Source: Owenia fusiformis
Taxonomy: Eukaryota; Annelida; Polychaeta; Sabellida; Oweniidae
Assembly: GCA_903813345.2 (NCBI GenBank)
Contig: CAIIXF020000001.1
Span: 59,260,270-59,320,269 of the forward strand
Direction: 5' to 3'
Length of the DNA stretch: 60,000 bases
Part shown: positions 1 to 12,301 of the stretch, one piece after another
Layout of the letters: every line of letters starts with the position of its first letter
Position numbering within the stretch: position 1 is the first letter of the stretch
Position numbers and translations under genes: made by a program
The notes under the pieces: generated by a model
Told to the model about the DNA's origin: nothing
Database searches by the model: none
Seen by the model: the letters and a program-made list of their open reading frames with translations, nothing else

Positions 1-376
1 CTCTCTCGTCCAAAACTTGAAGTACATGTCTCAAACCATGGTTTACATTTAACGCAAATTTTGAGTAGAGTGTACTTCCTTAATTTTATGGACATTACAC
101 ATATACTTCTTGTAACAATGTGAGATAAAAGAGAGGTAAAGGTACACATTTTTTTAAGCGAGCTCATTTGTGAACATTTGTTTTCCCCTTCATAGTATGT
201 ATTCGCCTGATTGAGGTATAAGGAAAATAGTCTCCTCATATGTCTTATTGTGATAATCATGTGTAATAATTATGTGTGATGAGCCTGTGCAACAATCACC
301 ATCACAAAGACTAGTGTAGATTTAATATATCTTATATGTTATATACTTAATATGCAAAACCTCATTGTATTTGCAG

Positions 377-3300
377 CAAATAAATGGGATGCATTTGATG
401 TGATCTATTATGAATATGGCTCATTGGTCTTAACATACAGTGACCTCGAAAAGGCCACCAAGTCTTTTAACATCTTAAAAGGTGCTGAATTTGACAAAAA
501 ACAGTTACTTGTGATGATTTTGCCAAATGTGCAACCTCACATGATTCAAGAAGGGGTCCAACCTCTACTGGTTATGGTCAATGTGAAGAGTGGAGGCTGC
601 CAGGGTCTAGATTTGATTACAGCATTTAGACGTCTCCTTAACCCTCACCAAGTCTTTAACCTTGACCTTGGAGGACCTTTACCTGGGTGAGTACCATTTT
701 TGTTATACTAGATATACTATGCAGTACATATACTTTCCAGGGAGTCTTCTTGGTATGAATATCTAGAAATCATTTGTTTTCGGGCATGCTGGGTAAATTA
801 AAGCGTCTATTTTGTGTTTTTTTCAGCCATTTTGGAACCTTGTGATTGGATCTTAATCAGGGGATTCATTTCAAATTTTCAGGAATGCTTCATGGCATTT
901 AAACCAAAATCTGATTAGTTTTTGGGCATTTTGGGTGTTCATCTAGCAGTGTGTTTTTGTATTTGTTTTCATAGGGTTTTGCTTTGGGATTAGTATAAAT
1001 TGTATGTTGTAAGGTCCCATGACATTGTATTCAAATATAGCTTCAGTGTACTTGTATTACAATGAACACAATATGTTATCCCAGTTTCATACACCAATTA
1101 GAGGTAGAACATTTGTTAAAGGGTTCCAATTAGCATCCCGTATAAAAACAATATGGCGGCTCCAGGCGAATCAACTGGATCAGTCCATTTTTAAGAAATA
1201 AGGGGAGTTCTGTAAAATTCAGTTTATTGAAATTGTCTTTGAGATAAAGTAATCCGTTTATAATGATTTTGAAAACGTTATCCAAAGAGTGATTGCGTTC
1301 AAAGAATACATGTACAACAGCCAATATAAATCCTTGTATTAGAACTGCTTTGTTTCATTTGTAGGATATTTCATATGCCAAGCTGTGTGCTATTACGTTA
1401 TGGGGAAATTTAGATGCCAATTTTTCCTTATTATACACAAATAGAAGATCCTGAAACTTCACCCATAAATGTGGAATTGATTTGTCAAAATAAAAATCAC
1501 CCTTTTATAAATGTGTGACGATCTATAATATACTTATGCTAAATAACAGTTAGAGGTGTTGACACAACGACCTCGAACCTGTATACCCTTGAGTATTATT
1601 CCGGGATCGGGCCTTTTATACTAAACGGTGAGCAACACCAGAAACGAGCGTTCGATTTGCTAAACGATATGCGTCACCCTTTAATGAATCTTGAATATAA
1701 ATGCTTTTGAATGATACAATACTTTTTGCTATGTTTTTCAGATTATATGTATTTCGTAATATACCTTGCTATAAGATACTGACATGTGGTGGAGATGGGA
1801 CTGTAGGTTGGGCACTGTCATGCCTAGATAATGTTGGTCAGGACGCAGTGTGCCAGTCACCTCCCCTAGCAATTGTACCTTTAGGCACAGGTTAGTCAAA
1901 TATACAAACTAAAGACTTGGCAAATTTCTATATGTGGAATAAACTGAAATAGGAAAATTCTACCCCAGAATAGATTGGATTGGATTCTTCCATATTAAAC
2001 TTTGGGAGAGTTTCTGTTCTTTGGTCCCTTATACAATATGATAATAGTATAACATAAAGCTGTTTGGTATCCAATAGATAACTGAACTGGCCTATTGGCC
2101 AATACATAGACCTTTCAAGGGACCATCTCAGAAGATTTGGGCATAATTCTACACATAATCCATTAGTTTGGGTGATCAGAGTTAATGCTACAATGCTTGT
2201 TTTTTCAGGTAATGACCTAGCTCGTGTGTTGCGTTGGGGCCCAGGGTTCACAGGCAATGAGGACCCCCTCAACACCCTCAGGGACGTCATTGATGCAGAA
2301 GAAATCAAGTTAGATAGGTAAGCTATTAATCTGTTGTAGGACTTGGGTAGTTGAATATATCTAACTATCCTCACCAATCTGTGTTAAGTTACATATATGA
2401 TAATTCCTGGTAAATAATACTCAGAATTGATAGTTTAGTCTGGTGAAAGATTTTGTCCAAATGTTAACATTAACAGTAAAAGTAGGGAGGGGGTAAATGA
2501 TGACTTGTGAGTAAATAATGTTTCAAGTGAAGGACAAATCATTCAATTCAAAATAATTGAGTGTTATTGTACAAATTTGAAAATTACAGTAAGGGACCCT
2601 TTGAACTGTTTTCCATTTTTCAAGTTAAGTAAGGGCCATTTTGGGGCTTGTTTACTACTTCCATGCAACATATAAGCATATGTGTAAAAGATCCAATTCT
2701 ATTAAATAAGCCAAAATTCTTCATTTCAGGTGGACAGTGATATTTCACACAACTGAAAAGGATGAATCCAACCGAAAGGAATATATAGCAAATTTAATTG
2801 ACACACCACAAAATAAGGAAGAAAACACAGACATACGCATTATGAACAATTACTTTGGTGTCGGAATAGATGCAGATTTGTGTTTAGATTTCCACAATGC
2901 ACGAGAAGAGAACCCTGGCAAATTCACTAGCAGGTAGGTTACCATTGATGTCAAAAGATGACTTTTGATTTTATGTTGAGAATTTCCACCAAGTTTTGAC
3001 AATTTCACTGGAGTTGCACATGTGTTGTGCTATTTTTGATGATATGAAAATGTCATTTTGCGAGTATACTCAAGGGTTTAATATTGTTCATAGTCTTTGG
3101 ACAAATTACACTCCTTGTCATAACTTGTTGTTCCAGTGAATTATTGTTTGGACTAAACCATGTCATTTTGTGTTTTTCGAGCATTTTTTTTTAGATAAAT
3201 AGAATTGTATTTATTATATGTTTCATGACCACAATAATATGATATATTGTTGTAAAAATAATAATTTGCCTTACATCAGTTCGCAAAACAAGATATGTTT

Positions 3301-4612
3301 CATTAAAGTGGTAAAAATGGAAAAAGAAAATTTAAAAATTCTTTTTTTGTTTAAAATTGACACAATTTAACAATAGTTGAACAGATTGTTTCAAAAATAT
3401 GACATACCTGTCCTTTATTGACACTTCAATTTTTTCATAGACACACATTAATTTCAAACATTTTTATTTTCAGAATACACAACAAAGGTATATATTTTAA
3501 AATGGGTATCCGTAAAATGGTCAATAGGAAATCGTGTAAGGATCTTCAGAAGCAGATTCGCGTTGAGGTGGATGGCAAAATACTTGATCTCCCACAATTA
3601 GAAGGAATAATAATTCTTAATATTCTCAGGTAGGTTTTTTTTATATTTCAGTTATTTTCACATTTTTGGTTTTTTCACAGCTTTTTAAATTACTCTTATT
3701 CTGTAAATTACATGGTGGTCAATTTGAATTCTTCTATAAAAAAGGGTGATATCTATCACTGTGTGTGTGTACTATACATAATATAGATGAATGTTGAACA
3801 TATGAATTTTGTCTTGCAGTTGGGCATCTGGTGCCAACCCTTGGGGTACAGAGAAAGGGGAAGACTTTGATAAGCCTACTCATTATGATGGTATGCTAGA
3901 GGTGGTTGGTGTCAATGGGGTGGTCCATATGGGACAAATTCAGAGTGGTCTGAGGAATGGCCTAAGGATAGCGCAAGGTGGACATGTAAGAACTCATAAA
4001 ATATTATATTTTTAATGGTATCGTTTTATTAAGAATTTTATATCATGAAAAGTTCCACTCAGAATTCAAAATTTTGAATGCAGAGGATGAGCTCATCTCA
4101 ACTTAACTAGTGCATTTGTTTTACAAAATTAATCCAAATGTTCTAAATATTGCAGATCCGTATTACATTACTGAATGACCTGCCAGTTCAGGTAGATGGA
4201 GAGCCTTGGATTCAACCACCTGGCACTGTTGTTGTCTTGAGATCAGCGCTTAAAGTGAGTAGATATTTTTCTCTGACCTCAAATTTGGGCCCCCCCCCTG
4301 TTGGTTCCTTGATCCGCCACTGAAACATTGCACAATTTCCATTTTTGTATACAGATCTTGAAAATTGTATATAATGAAATATTGTAAATGAAGCTGTTCC
4401 TGGCAAAAAGGCCAAAATGTATATGATATGAAAAAGTCATTGAAATATATTCTACATCTGAAGATTCATCTTGTTTCCAGGCAACCATGCTCAAAAAGTC
4501 CAAGAACAAAGTGAAGAGACGCAACACGGAACCTAGTATCTTCTTTCCTAATGAAGATGGCTTGAAACCACCCCAGGCTCTGCAGCCCGATCCAGAGAGT
4601 GGACCGTTATGA
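377..4612 (+). CDS. DGKQ: Diacylglycerol kinase theta, C-terminal part (5' end outside window)
   Basis: Phosphorylates diacylglycerol to phosphatidic acid in lipid signalling. Eight exons join in phase: 377-686, 1742-1890, 2209-2317, 2730-2933, 3474-3629, 3820-3985, 4156-4254, 4481-4612 (TGA 4610-4612), giving about 440 residues. Order seen: [12 protein letters not shown] opening the DAGK catalytic domain, [11 protein letters not shown], the ATP-site loop [24 protein letters not shown], then the accessory domain with [35 protein letters not shown] and PVQVDGEPW, and a short basic tail with MLKKSK. The theta call rests on the PVQVDGEPW region and the short basic tail, which match vertebrate DGKQ better than other classes. 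Cys-rich, PH and Ras-associating parts would lie upstream of the window. VNVKSGG has Val where most DGKs have Pro. A C-rich tract in the last intron (about 4284-4325) looks like a transposon edge. Confidence 0.92.
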
Positions 4613-4973
4613 TAGGTAATAATGTAAGAGGTCTCATAAGCAAACCTAGTTGGAAGACACTTGATCTTGGAATGAAGAAATTTAAAATCCTGAAAATGGG
4701 CAACTTATTAATCTGTTATGGAGCTTTCTTGGTTTCTTAAGAGTTCAGAATTTATTATTTTTTCCTGAAAGGGCCACATTTTGGGATCACACACTCTAGT
4801 AATAAATAGCATCACTGCTTCAAATTGAGATAGTCTGAACCTCTTGAAATTCCATCTAACGATAACGTTTGGATTGTTCCAGAAGTAGGATGCGTGAAGA
4901 ATTGTAGCGTGAGGTCTGCACATGCACGTGACGCAGTAGTGAGGCACGGCGTACACAGTTACCCAGTGATGTG

Positions 4974-4987
4974 GTTGCCATAGCAAC
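4974..4987. promoter_or_regulatory. Perfect RFX X-box palindrome
   Basis: GTTGCCATAGCAAC is two inverted RFX half-sites. It lies in an unusually CpG-rich patch (about 4900-4985) that also holds CACGTGAC. X-boxes mark promoters of ciliary genes, but no gene start was recognised beside it; it lies about 360 bases past the DGKQ stop. Confidence 0.5.
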
Positions 4988-7900
4988 AGTTAGGATTTTA
5001 GCTGCAGACGAAACCTAAATATGCATGTATTACCCAGTGTATATGTATATATATGCCGGGACTTGTAATACACTCTTTCACATGTCAACATATAAGCTTC
5101 TATGTCAAATTAGCCCAGTACATTAACATTATACATGGACATATGAAGCCATGTGAAGATAGTAAATGGGATATTATCATATATAAATAATATATATATA
5201 ATTATATATACTATAAATAATACTACATATGTCCTAAAATTATACATACTATATTTATTAAAATTGCCTGTTTTATGCCTTTGTACAGTATGTCATTTTA
5301 AATCGCATGGACAGAGGCTATGCATCTGAAACCCAAGGATTTGCATCACCCAAGGGGTCCAGAGGGACTACATTTCCCCAGGGACTAGAAGATTGTGGCC
5401 CTAAATCTGTGATAGAGCATTTTCTCAGCCTCCATCTTTATTTAACAGTTCACACTGATAATGAAAAATGAACATGTTAGTTGTCCAATGACTTCATTGC
5501 ATTCATGGTACAATAAGTTTGAGTTTCAAAGTACAATGATTCTGATTGGTCCCCATTGACCAATGAATAGCTTCATCTTATTGTGATGGGAAAATGATTC
5601 AAACCACAAAAACATTGACTCAAGTTTGTCTCATTGTACAATGATTGTTGTTAGACTGTTCTTTGTTGAATTGAACAATGGATTTCAGTTGAAAAATACT
5701 CCCTATTATTACTATAATATGATTGCGCAGATTTGAAGTTTAGAAATGAAACTTCCTAATAAGTATTATGTGTTTCACCAAAATTTGGGCAAATTTTATT
5801 CCTACTAGAGTAGGCAATTTGTGTGAGAACTGTTTACAGTATTCAGAAAATATAAACATCTATGTATTAAGGAAGGCAGAATGCAAATGTCAAACATTTA
5901 CACCACTTTTTAGGAGTGCATTGTATTTCAGATATCTACATGCAAGGTATACATAATTTCATATTCTTTATAATAAACTTGACATGGAATTGTTTTCATA
6001 TTAACCCCTTAAATTAAATCAGCATCTATTTGAAAATGGGTAATTTTTATCCAGAAGCGCCCACCTTAATACATAGAGAGATACACAGTCAACCAATGAC
6101 TGGAACATGCATGGATTGATATAACTTTGGATGCATAGTTTGCCGACCGTTGGCATATTAAAGAGAATTAAATAGGTAGGTCAAGATGTATAATAATCTG
6201 TCTAATAAAACTTGGATCAAAAATGTTTAACCAGGCCAACCTTAATTCAGGTTTCAGTGTACATTGTTGTCATATTCTGAATCAAAATAATGTTTTCAAC
6301 TGTTGCCCCTTGCTGTGTAAGCTAAGATAAGCAGAGAGCATTACATCAAGCATGTAAACCGATGCTTTGTGTCAGACAGTCAACATGTACAGTGTATGCA
6401 CATTGCTTTACAATTCTAGCATAATTTTTATTATTGTTAGCTTTCATAAAGTTTGATTTAGGCCTAACAATTTGTTTATTTACAAATATGTATTTTTCAA
6501 ACTTAACATATTTGTATAGTGGGTGTTTCTGTTTTTCATTGATACTGGTTACTTTCATGGTACTCATGTTTCAGATTACAGGGTGACATGGGATACATAT
6601 TTTCTCGGCACTCTGTATTATACATTTTAGGTAGAAAATTGTCCTCATACAGGGGATGCCAAAAGTGCAATCAATATTTACAATTAATTTATATAATACC
6701 TCAAAAAAGATGATCCTTGATATTTTCTACCGAATGGTACAGTACTTTTTTAGTTGATTTCTATTGTTTTAAAATTCTACCTAAAATGTATGAAGAAGAT
6801 AAGAATCAAACACTGTATAAGACTTTAAATTAACAAATGTTGATCTCTATAAAAGTAAACGAATTATTCATTGTTTGTAATTCCACTATACTAGTAGTAG
6901 GTTAAATTTAGCATAGAGAATTATACTGACAATTAGAAAATTTAATTTATTTTTACATAGTCTTCATTTTGCGACTTGTATACAAAACGGAGTCATCTTA
7001 TTTTTGAGTAGAAGTACAGTTATTATAAGTGCATAAGTAGCATTGTTTTACAAATTATTATATTTACCGAATGTTAGTATTATGTGAGTTGTATTTCCAA
7101 CTCCTCAGTCATTTACATTTAGATTCTGCATAATTTGAGGTAACATATCTGTCTTACAACTTTTGTAGTTTATTTTGTATCGCAGATTGAAATATACAGA
7201 AATTCAATAGGCTAATTAGCTTACTTCAAAATATGAAATAGAATGTAATTCTAGCATGTGCAATTGATCTTTGACGATTATAGTAGACCTGTAACATGTG
7301 CAATATATTTTATACAGAAATTGATTGTCTTGAAATATACATAAAACTTTGTTGTAATAATCTTATTGGATGACCAATCAAGTGTCATGACCATATTTGC
7401 AACATTGGCTTTAGCTTGAGTCTGCTACAGTCCAAATACTCAAAGCTGATTGGTCAATCTGTTAGAATACTTTAAGCTGATTGGTCACTGGTCAGTCCAA
7501 TGAATTTAATCCCAATTTTCTTTGGACTGTGTCTGATATCTATGTTCCCCAGTCAATGCCCCTAAGTGAATGATCCTCATTTACAGTGGAGATGAACAAT
7601 TTATCTGTTAACCTCTTAAGAGGTCAACAATTAGTATATACAGTTCATAAAGAGGTCAATAATATTATGGGATATAAACAAGTTTGAGTCGACAATTTAC
7701 AAACTTTGTTAAAAAATTACAGTCTCATGATTTTAATTTGATTTGAACGTGTATAGACTAAACCTGTGATATTTTTTTGACACTTGGAGGAGTTAGATAT
7801 CCATATATTCCACTTCAGTTTCGAGTTTCGACTGCACATGTTTTAAGCCATGTTTTCAACCTTTACATTGTATCTCTGATAAACAATACAAACTTGTAAG

Positions 7901-9931
7901 TTACAAAAAAACCAGTGTCATTGCCGTAAGTGTCGCCCAATGGAAACACATGCATATGAAAGTCACTAGGCCTATACCATAGTATATAGAATGTAGTTAA
8001 ATATCACAAAACCAATTTTTGGTAATGTCAAGATTGTACTGAGATTTTTCTGTGCCACATTGTCTCAGAGAGTTGTGATTCTTTAAGCAGTTGTGATTAT
8101 TATTAATGTACATTGTGATTGCTAGAGATATCACAACTCGTGAGTCTGTTTCTTGTTCAAAGTTCACAAACTGTACTGTAACATGAAATTCTGTGGGTCA
8201 CATAAATTGTGAAATACATACTTTTTGTACAGCCCTTGATAGGCATACATGTACAGTATCTAGCATTTTTGTACAGTGTAAAGTATAACGGGGTATGGCA
8301 TATTTAATGTAGGCCCATGTCATTTTATGAGAAATTATATAGAGTTTGTTAACTTTTTTCATGGATCATTTATTATATGAAGGTAGTTATTTGTTCATGA
8401 ATTACCATCACATTTATACATGTCCTATGTGAGATGTATTAAATCATATGTCAAAAAATGTATATGTTAAGGCATATGTCATAAAGGATATATGGCACGC
8501 ATTATATATGTTAAGTCATACACAATATATGTCAAAATGATATATGTTAAATCATATCTCATAGAGTTAATTGAGGCTCCTTAGCAACCACATGAATGAT
8601 ATACCAACCCTATGTACATTTTAAACATTTAAAATTATTTTATTTTATTTTTTATTTAATATTAATGTGATAGTTCTTCTCAGCTAGAATCTCAAAATGT
8701 TGGAAACTTTCTTTCAATATGTAGAACTTTGAGATCAGCCATGACAGACCAGGATGAGCTTAGAAAATATGAAAATCAAATCTTAGGAATGACGAAGTAG
8801 ATCTGACATATCTGTATCTAAAGAGAGCTGCCCTATTAATGAGCTTATGCCCTGTTCTAAGCCCCCCCCCCTCCCCCTATTTTGTTTTTCGGTCATAGTC
8901 ATACCTTGCATTTATAAACTTTTCTCATATCAGTCAATAAAAAATGCTTTGTTATTATATCATATAATAAAATGTTTAGTTACTGTCTAGATCATGGAAC
9001 CTGAAATATAATATCAAGTAATGTTTTTCAAAAATGTAATTATATTTTTGCCTTGTGCAATGGACTATTTTACAATGTATTTTCATTTTGCCAAGTTCAT
9101 TTGTCCAATAACTTACAAAACCAATATTTAAACATCTAGTCAACTTTGTTACAAAGTAATTCAATCAAACATTCATTGTTTGCTGTTACCCATCAACTAA
9201 AATCTATAAATCTACCAAATTATATCTTCACAATGATAACAACCTAATTTTTTCATTATATATAAATATAATCTTAAAGTCTTTTATTTGTCTCACATAC
9301 TATTACAAGAATTTTTCAATGTTTTTATGAATCAGATAGTATTCTCCTAGTCTGCTATATGAATATGTAAACCTACGTATAAACACAAGTACTGTGGGAC
9401 ATGTCAATTTTGCATACATTTTTTGTGCTGCAATTTTTGCTTGTCACAAATTAAAAAGTTTCCCTTTGATGATTCAGCGTACAATAAAAACAAAAATTAC
9501 TGAAATATGCTAATGAATTTCTCATGAAATAAAATACTGTAAATTCAGATCATGAATTGGAAATGTGAATTTAGCATGTCTTACAGTCTTAATTTTGTAC
9601 TCATTATGCAGTTTACCATTTCACATACAACTCCATAGGATTGTGTTTTTAATGTGTTTTTTTATATATCTTGAAGGTCATTGCATTTAAGATATACATT
9701 ACTATCCAAAATGAGTATTTTAAACTAGTTGAAGTTAAGTCACAAATCGTTGGTTCAAGTCAGTTTCTCTATCCATTGGTGTAAAATTTCCAGCTAAAAT
9801 GAGTTAAATAGTAAATGATTTTAATCATTATTAACAGAACTGTAAGCAAAACTTTAGAGAAAATTCAATAAAATGATATAATTAATAACTATTTTATCTC
9901 AATTGCAATGAACTCCATTACTCAATCGCAA

Positions 9932-10306
9932 CATGAACAGTTATCATCTGTGCAATAGTTATCCTCATGAACAGTTATCATCTGGGCATTAAAGAGTTAT
10001 CCTCATGAACAGTTATCATCTGTGCATTAAATAGTTATCCTCATGAACAGTTATCATATGTGCATTAAAGAGTTATCCTCATGAACAGTTATCACCTGTG
10101 CATTAAATAGTTATCCCATGAACAGTTATCATATGTGCATTAAAGAGTTATCCTCATGAACAGTTATCATCTGTGCATTAAATAGTTATCCTCATGAACA
10201 GTTATCATCTGTGAATTAAATAGTTATCCTCATGAACAGTTATCATCTGTGCATTAAATAGTTATCCTCATGAACAGTTATCATCTGTGCATTAAATAGT
10301 TATCCT
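9932..10306. repeat. 38-bp minisatellite, 10 copies
   Basis: Ten tandem copies of a 38-base unit beginning CATGAACAGTTATCATCTG. Copy starts: 9932, 9966, 10004, 10042, 10080, 10117, 10155, 10193, 10231, 10269. Copy 1 lacks 4 bases and copy 5 lacks 1. The copies are nearly identical, so the array is young or homogenised. There are no unique spacers, so it is not CRISPR-like. Confidence 0.95.
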
Positions 10307-10367
10307 GACACTCTCCAAATGTAACTTTTGCTTGTTTTAATCATTTCTGTTGGTAAGGGGGCATTAA

Positions 10368-10445
10368 GTACAGTACAGTACAGTATGGTGCAGTACGGTA
10401 TGGTACAGTACAGTACTCCATAGTATGGTACAGTACAGTACAGTA
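10368..10445. repeat. GTACA pentanucleotide repeat
   Basis: Imperfect (GTACA)n tract with TATGGTACAG-type interruptions, just after the 38-bp array. Confidence 0.85.
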
Positions 10446-11886
10446 TACGAAGAATAAAGAATGTACTATTTTATTGAGTAAAACTATGGCTGACTTTTAC
10501 TCCACCCATTTAATAATTATAATGTATTGTAATAAAGTCTATGTATATGTGAATAAACTTAGAACTATGTCAAAATAATAATATTATATCTTTTGTTTGA
10601 TTCATGAATTATGTTCTGTATATATATCATAGAGTATACAAATGTTTACATATCCAGAAATATGACGAAATGGTGTGGTCATATAAAAAACATAAACTGG
10701 TAATAACACTGTGTGGTCAATAGTCAAAACTGTTGACCCCTATTCAGTCAATTTGAGTATTTTAATTGAGGCACAAGCAACAAAATCTCATAATTAAAAG
10801 TGGCAGCAAATGATAGAAATGTAGAAATGTCCACTTTTTTTATTTAAAAATTAAAACATATTTTCATGAAAGTCAGAAATCAGAAGTGTATTGGAAAATA
10901 GCTATAGCTAGGAATGCTATCAGCAAAACGTAAAAGTAAGCTTGTGACAATTCCAAAAGAAATCTTTCTACTATCCTCTGCTGTCCTGTTATTAAGACTA
11001 GTTTAATTGATTCAGTGGATTTCTAAAACAAAGAAATGGTGAACATATTAATCAGCTTGAAAACAGAATGCAGACTACCAACATTGACAACTTGAAGAAG
11101 AATGCATACATTTTAGTACTTTGATCCAGATAAGGACTTGTCAGTTTGTCTTCATTTGAAGAGGACAAGATTATCATCAAAAACAGTCTTTCTAAATAAC
11201 TTTACTCATTTGAAATCATTTTACTCTTTGCATTCATTCGACTTTGCTTCTCGAAAGAGAGGTTTGTCTTCATTTGGTAGTTTATAACTAGACTCGGCGC
11301 ACAGGGTAAGACATTTGGGTCTAAGAGCATTATCTATGTGACCAAACCATATTAGTTTTTACTATCAACCAATTCATTTTTTACATAATGCCCCTCAATC
11401 TTTTATGTTCTTACCAACAATCTTTACAATATAAAAACTAACTTTTTTTTTGTTGGACATAAAACCAAAATATTTTTCCATAAAAATATATACCTACTAT
11501 AAATGTGACTTGGATCCAAGTAACCAAGTAATGATACTAGAAAATATTAAAATTTCAGAAGCTATCACAATGCTTTAAAATCATACTTCAAAAGTTTCAT
11601 TTTGTTTGTTTAATATTCCATTATTTCAAGTACACGTATTCTTATCAAATTATATCCACCCTTGATAATAGTACAAATACTTAAAGGCAAATAATGAGAC
11701 TCCCTATAACTCATATTAAACAAACTATTGGTGACTCTCTGCCAAGTAATTGAGAAATCCCTAGCATTTTGAAACTGTACGACGATCCTCCTCACAACAC
11801 CAAAGGACCATTGATAATGATGATAATTCTGTTTGAGCAGTTATGTGTAACAAGTGGTCAGCTAAAGAGCAACTGATATGATGGTA

Positions 11887-12054
11887 TTAATCCCAGATGA
11901 TGTCGATAAACCTGGAGTCTGGGAGCTGTATGTTTGTTTCTATTTCAATACCACCACTCATTTTCAGAACTGGAGAGGTATTCTTTTCATGGATTATAAC
12001 AGGGACTAGAAATTCTTTGAGGACATTCTCCTCCAAAAGGTCACTTGAGGATTT
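11887..12054 (-). other. Possible orphan terminal exon (56 codons including stop)
   Basis: On the minus strand a good acceptor (AACATTTCAG) at 12055-12056 opens a 56-codon frame ending in TAA, with even, protein-like composition (VLKEFLVPVIIHEKN, then LPDSRFIDIIWD). No upstream exon was found, and the GPCR gene lies where it would be expected. It may be a remnant of a lost gene, or chance. Confidence 0.2.
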
Positions 12055-12301
12055 CTGAAATGTTAATCCAAGTTGGAAAAGCAAAAAATGCATCAGAACT
12101 TAAGATGGTGACATCTAGATGAATTTTTATCACAAATAGTTATTCATTCATCAAATCACATGGATTTATAGCTGTCAGTACGGCTGTTAGACAAAGGAAG
12201 AATTTCAGAATCAAAAGGGACAATCCATCATATCATAGAAGTAGCTGTGTATGATCTCACATACAACAGAACAAAATAAACAACATGATATTTAAAACAT
12301 A

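Larger units (their letters stand above)
4613..12301. other. Gene-poor interval: DGKQ 3' UTR and intergenic DNA
   Basis: No coding exon that I can defend lies in this 7.7-kb stretch apart from one weak candidate (11887-12054, minus). It begins as the DGKQ 3' UTR; several AATAAA-like signals occur (near 5973, 6203 and 10528) and I cannot say which is used. It holds an RFX-type site at 4974-4987, AT-dinucleotide runs near 5180-5215, a C-tract near 8863-8878, degenerate ATATGTTAA/CATATGTC repeats at about 8430-8570, the 38-bp minisatellite and a GTACA pentamer repeat. Confidence 0.6.

Noticed and set aside
1928-2377. 149-codon minus frame
   Set aside because: Shadow of the DGKQ exon at 2209-2317 and its introns.
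5170-5215. Origin-like or promoter AT run
   Set aside because: Simple TATATA-rich DNA with no associated feature.
9932-10306. CRISPR-like array
   Set aside because: Units abut with no unique spacers, and the DNA is plainly eukaryotic.
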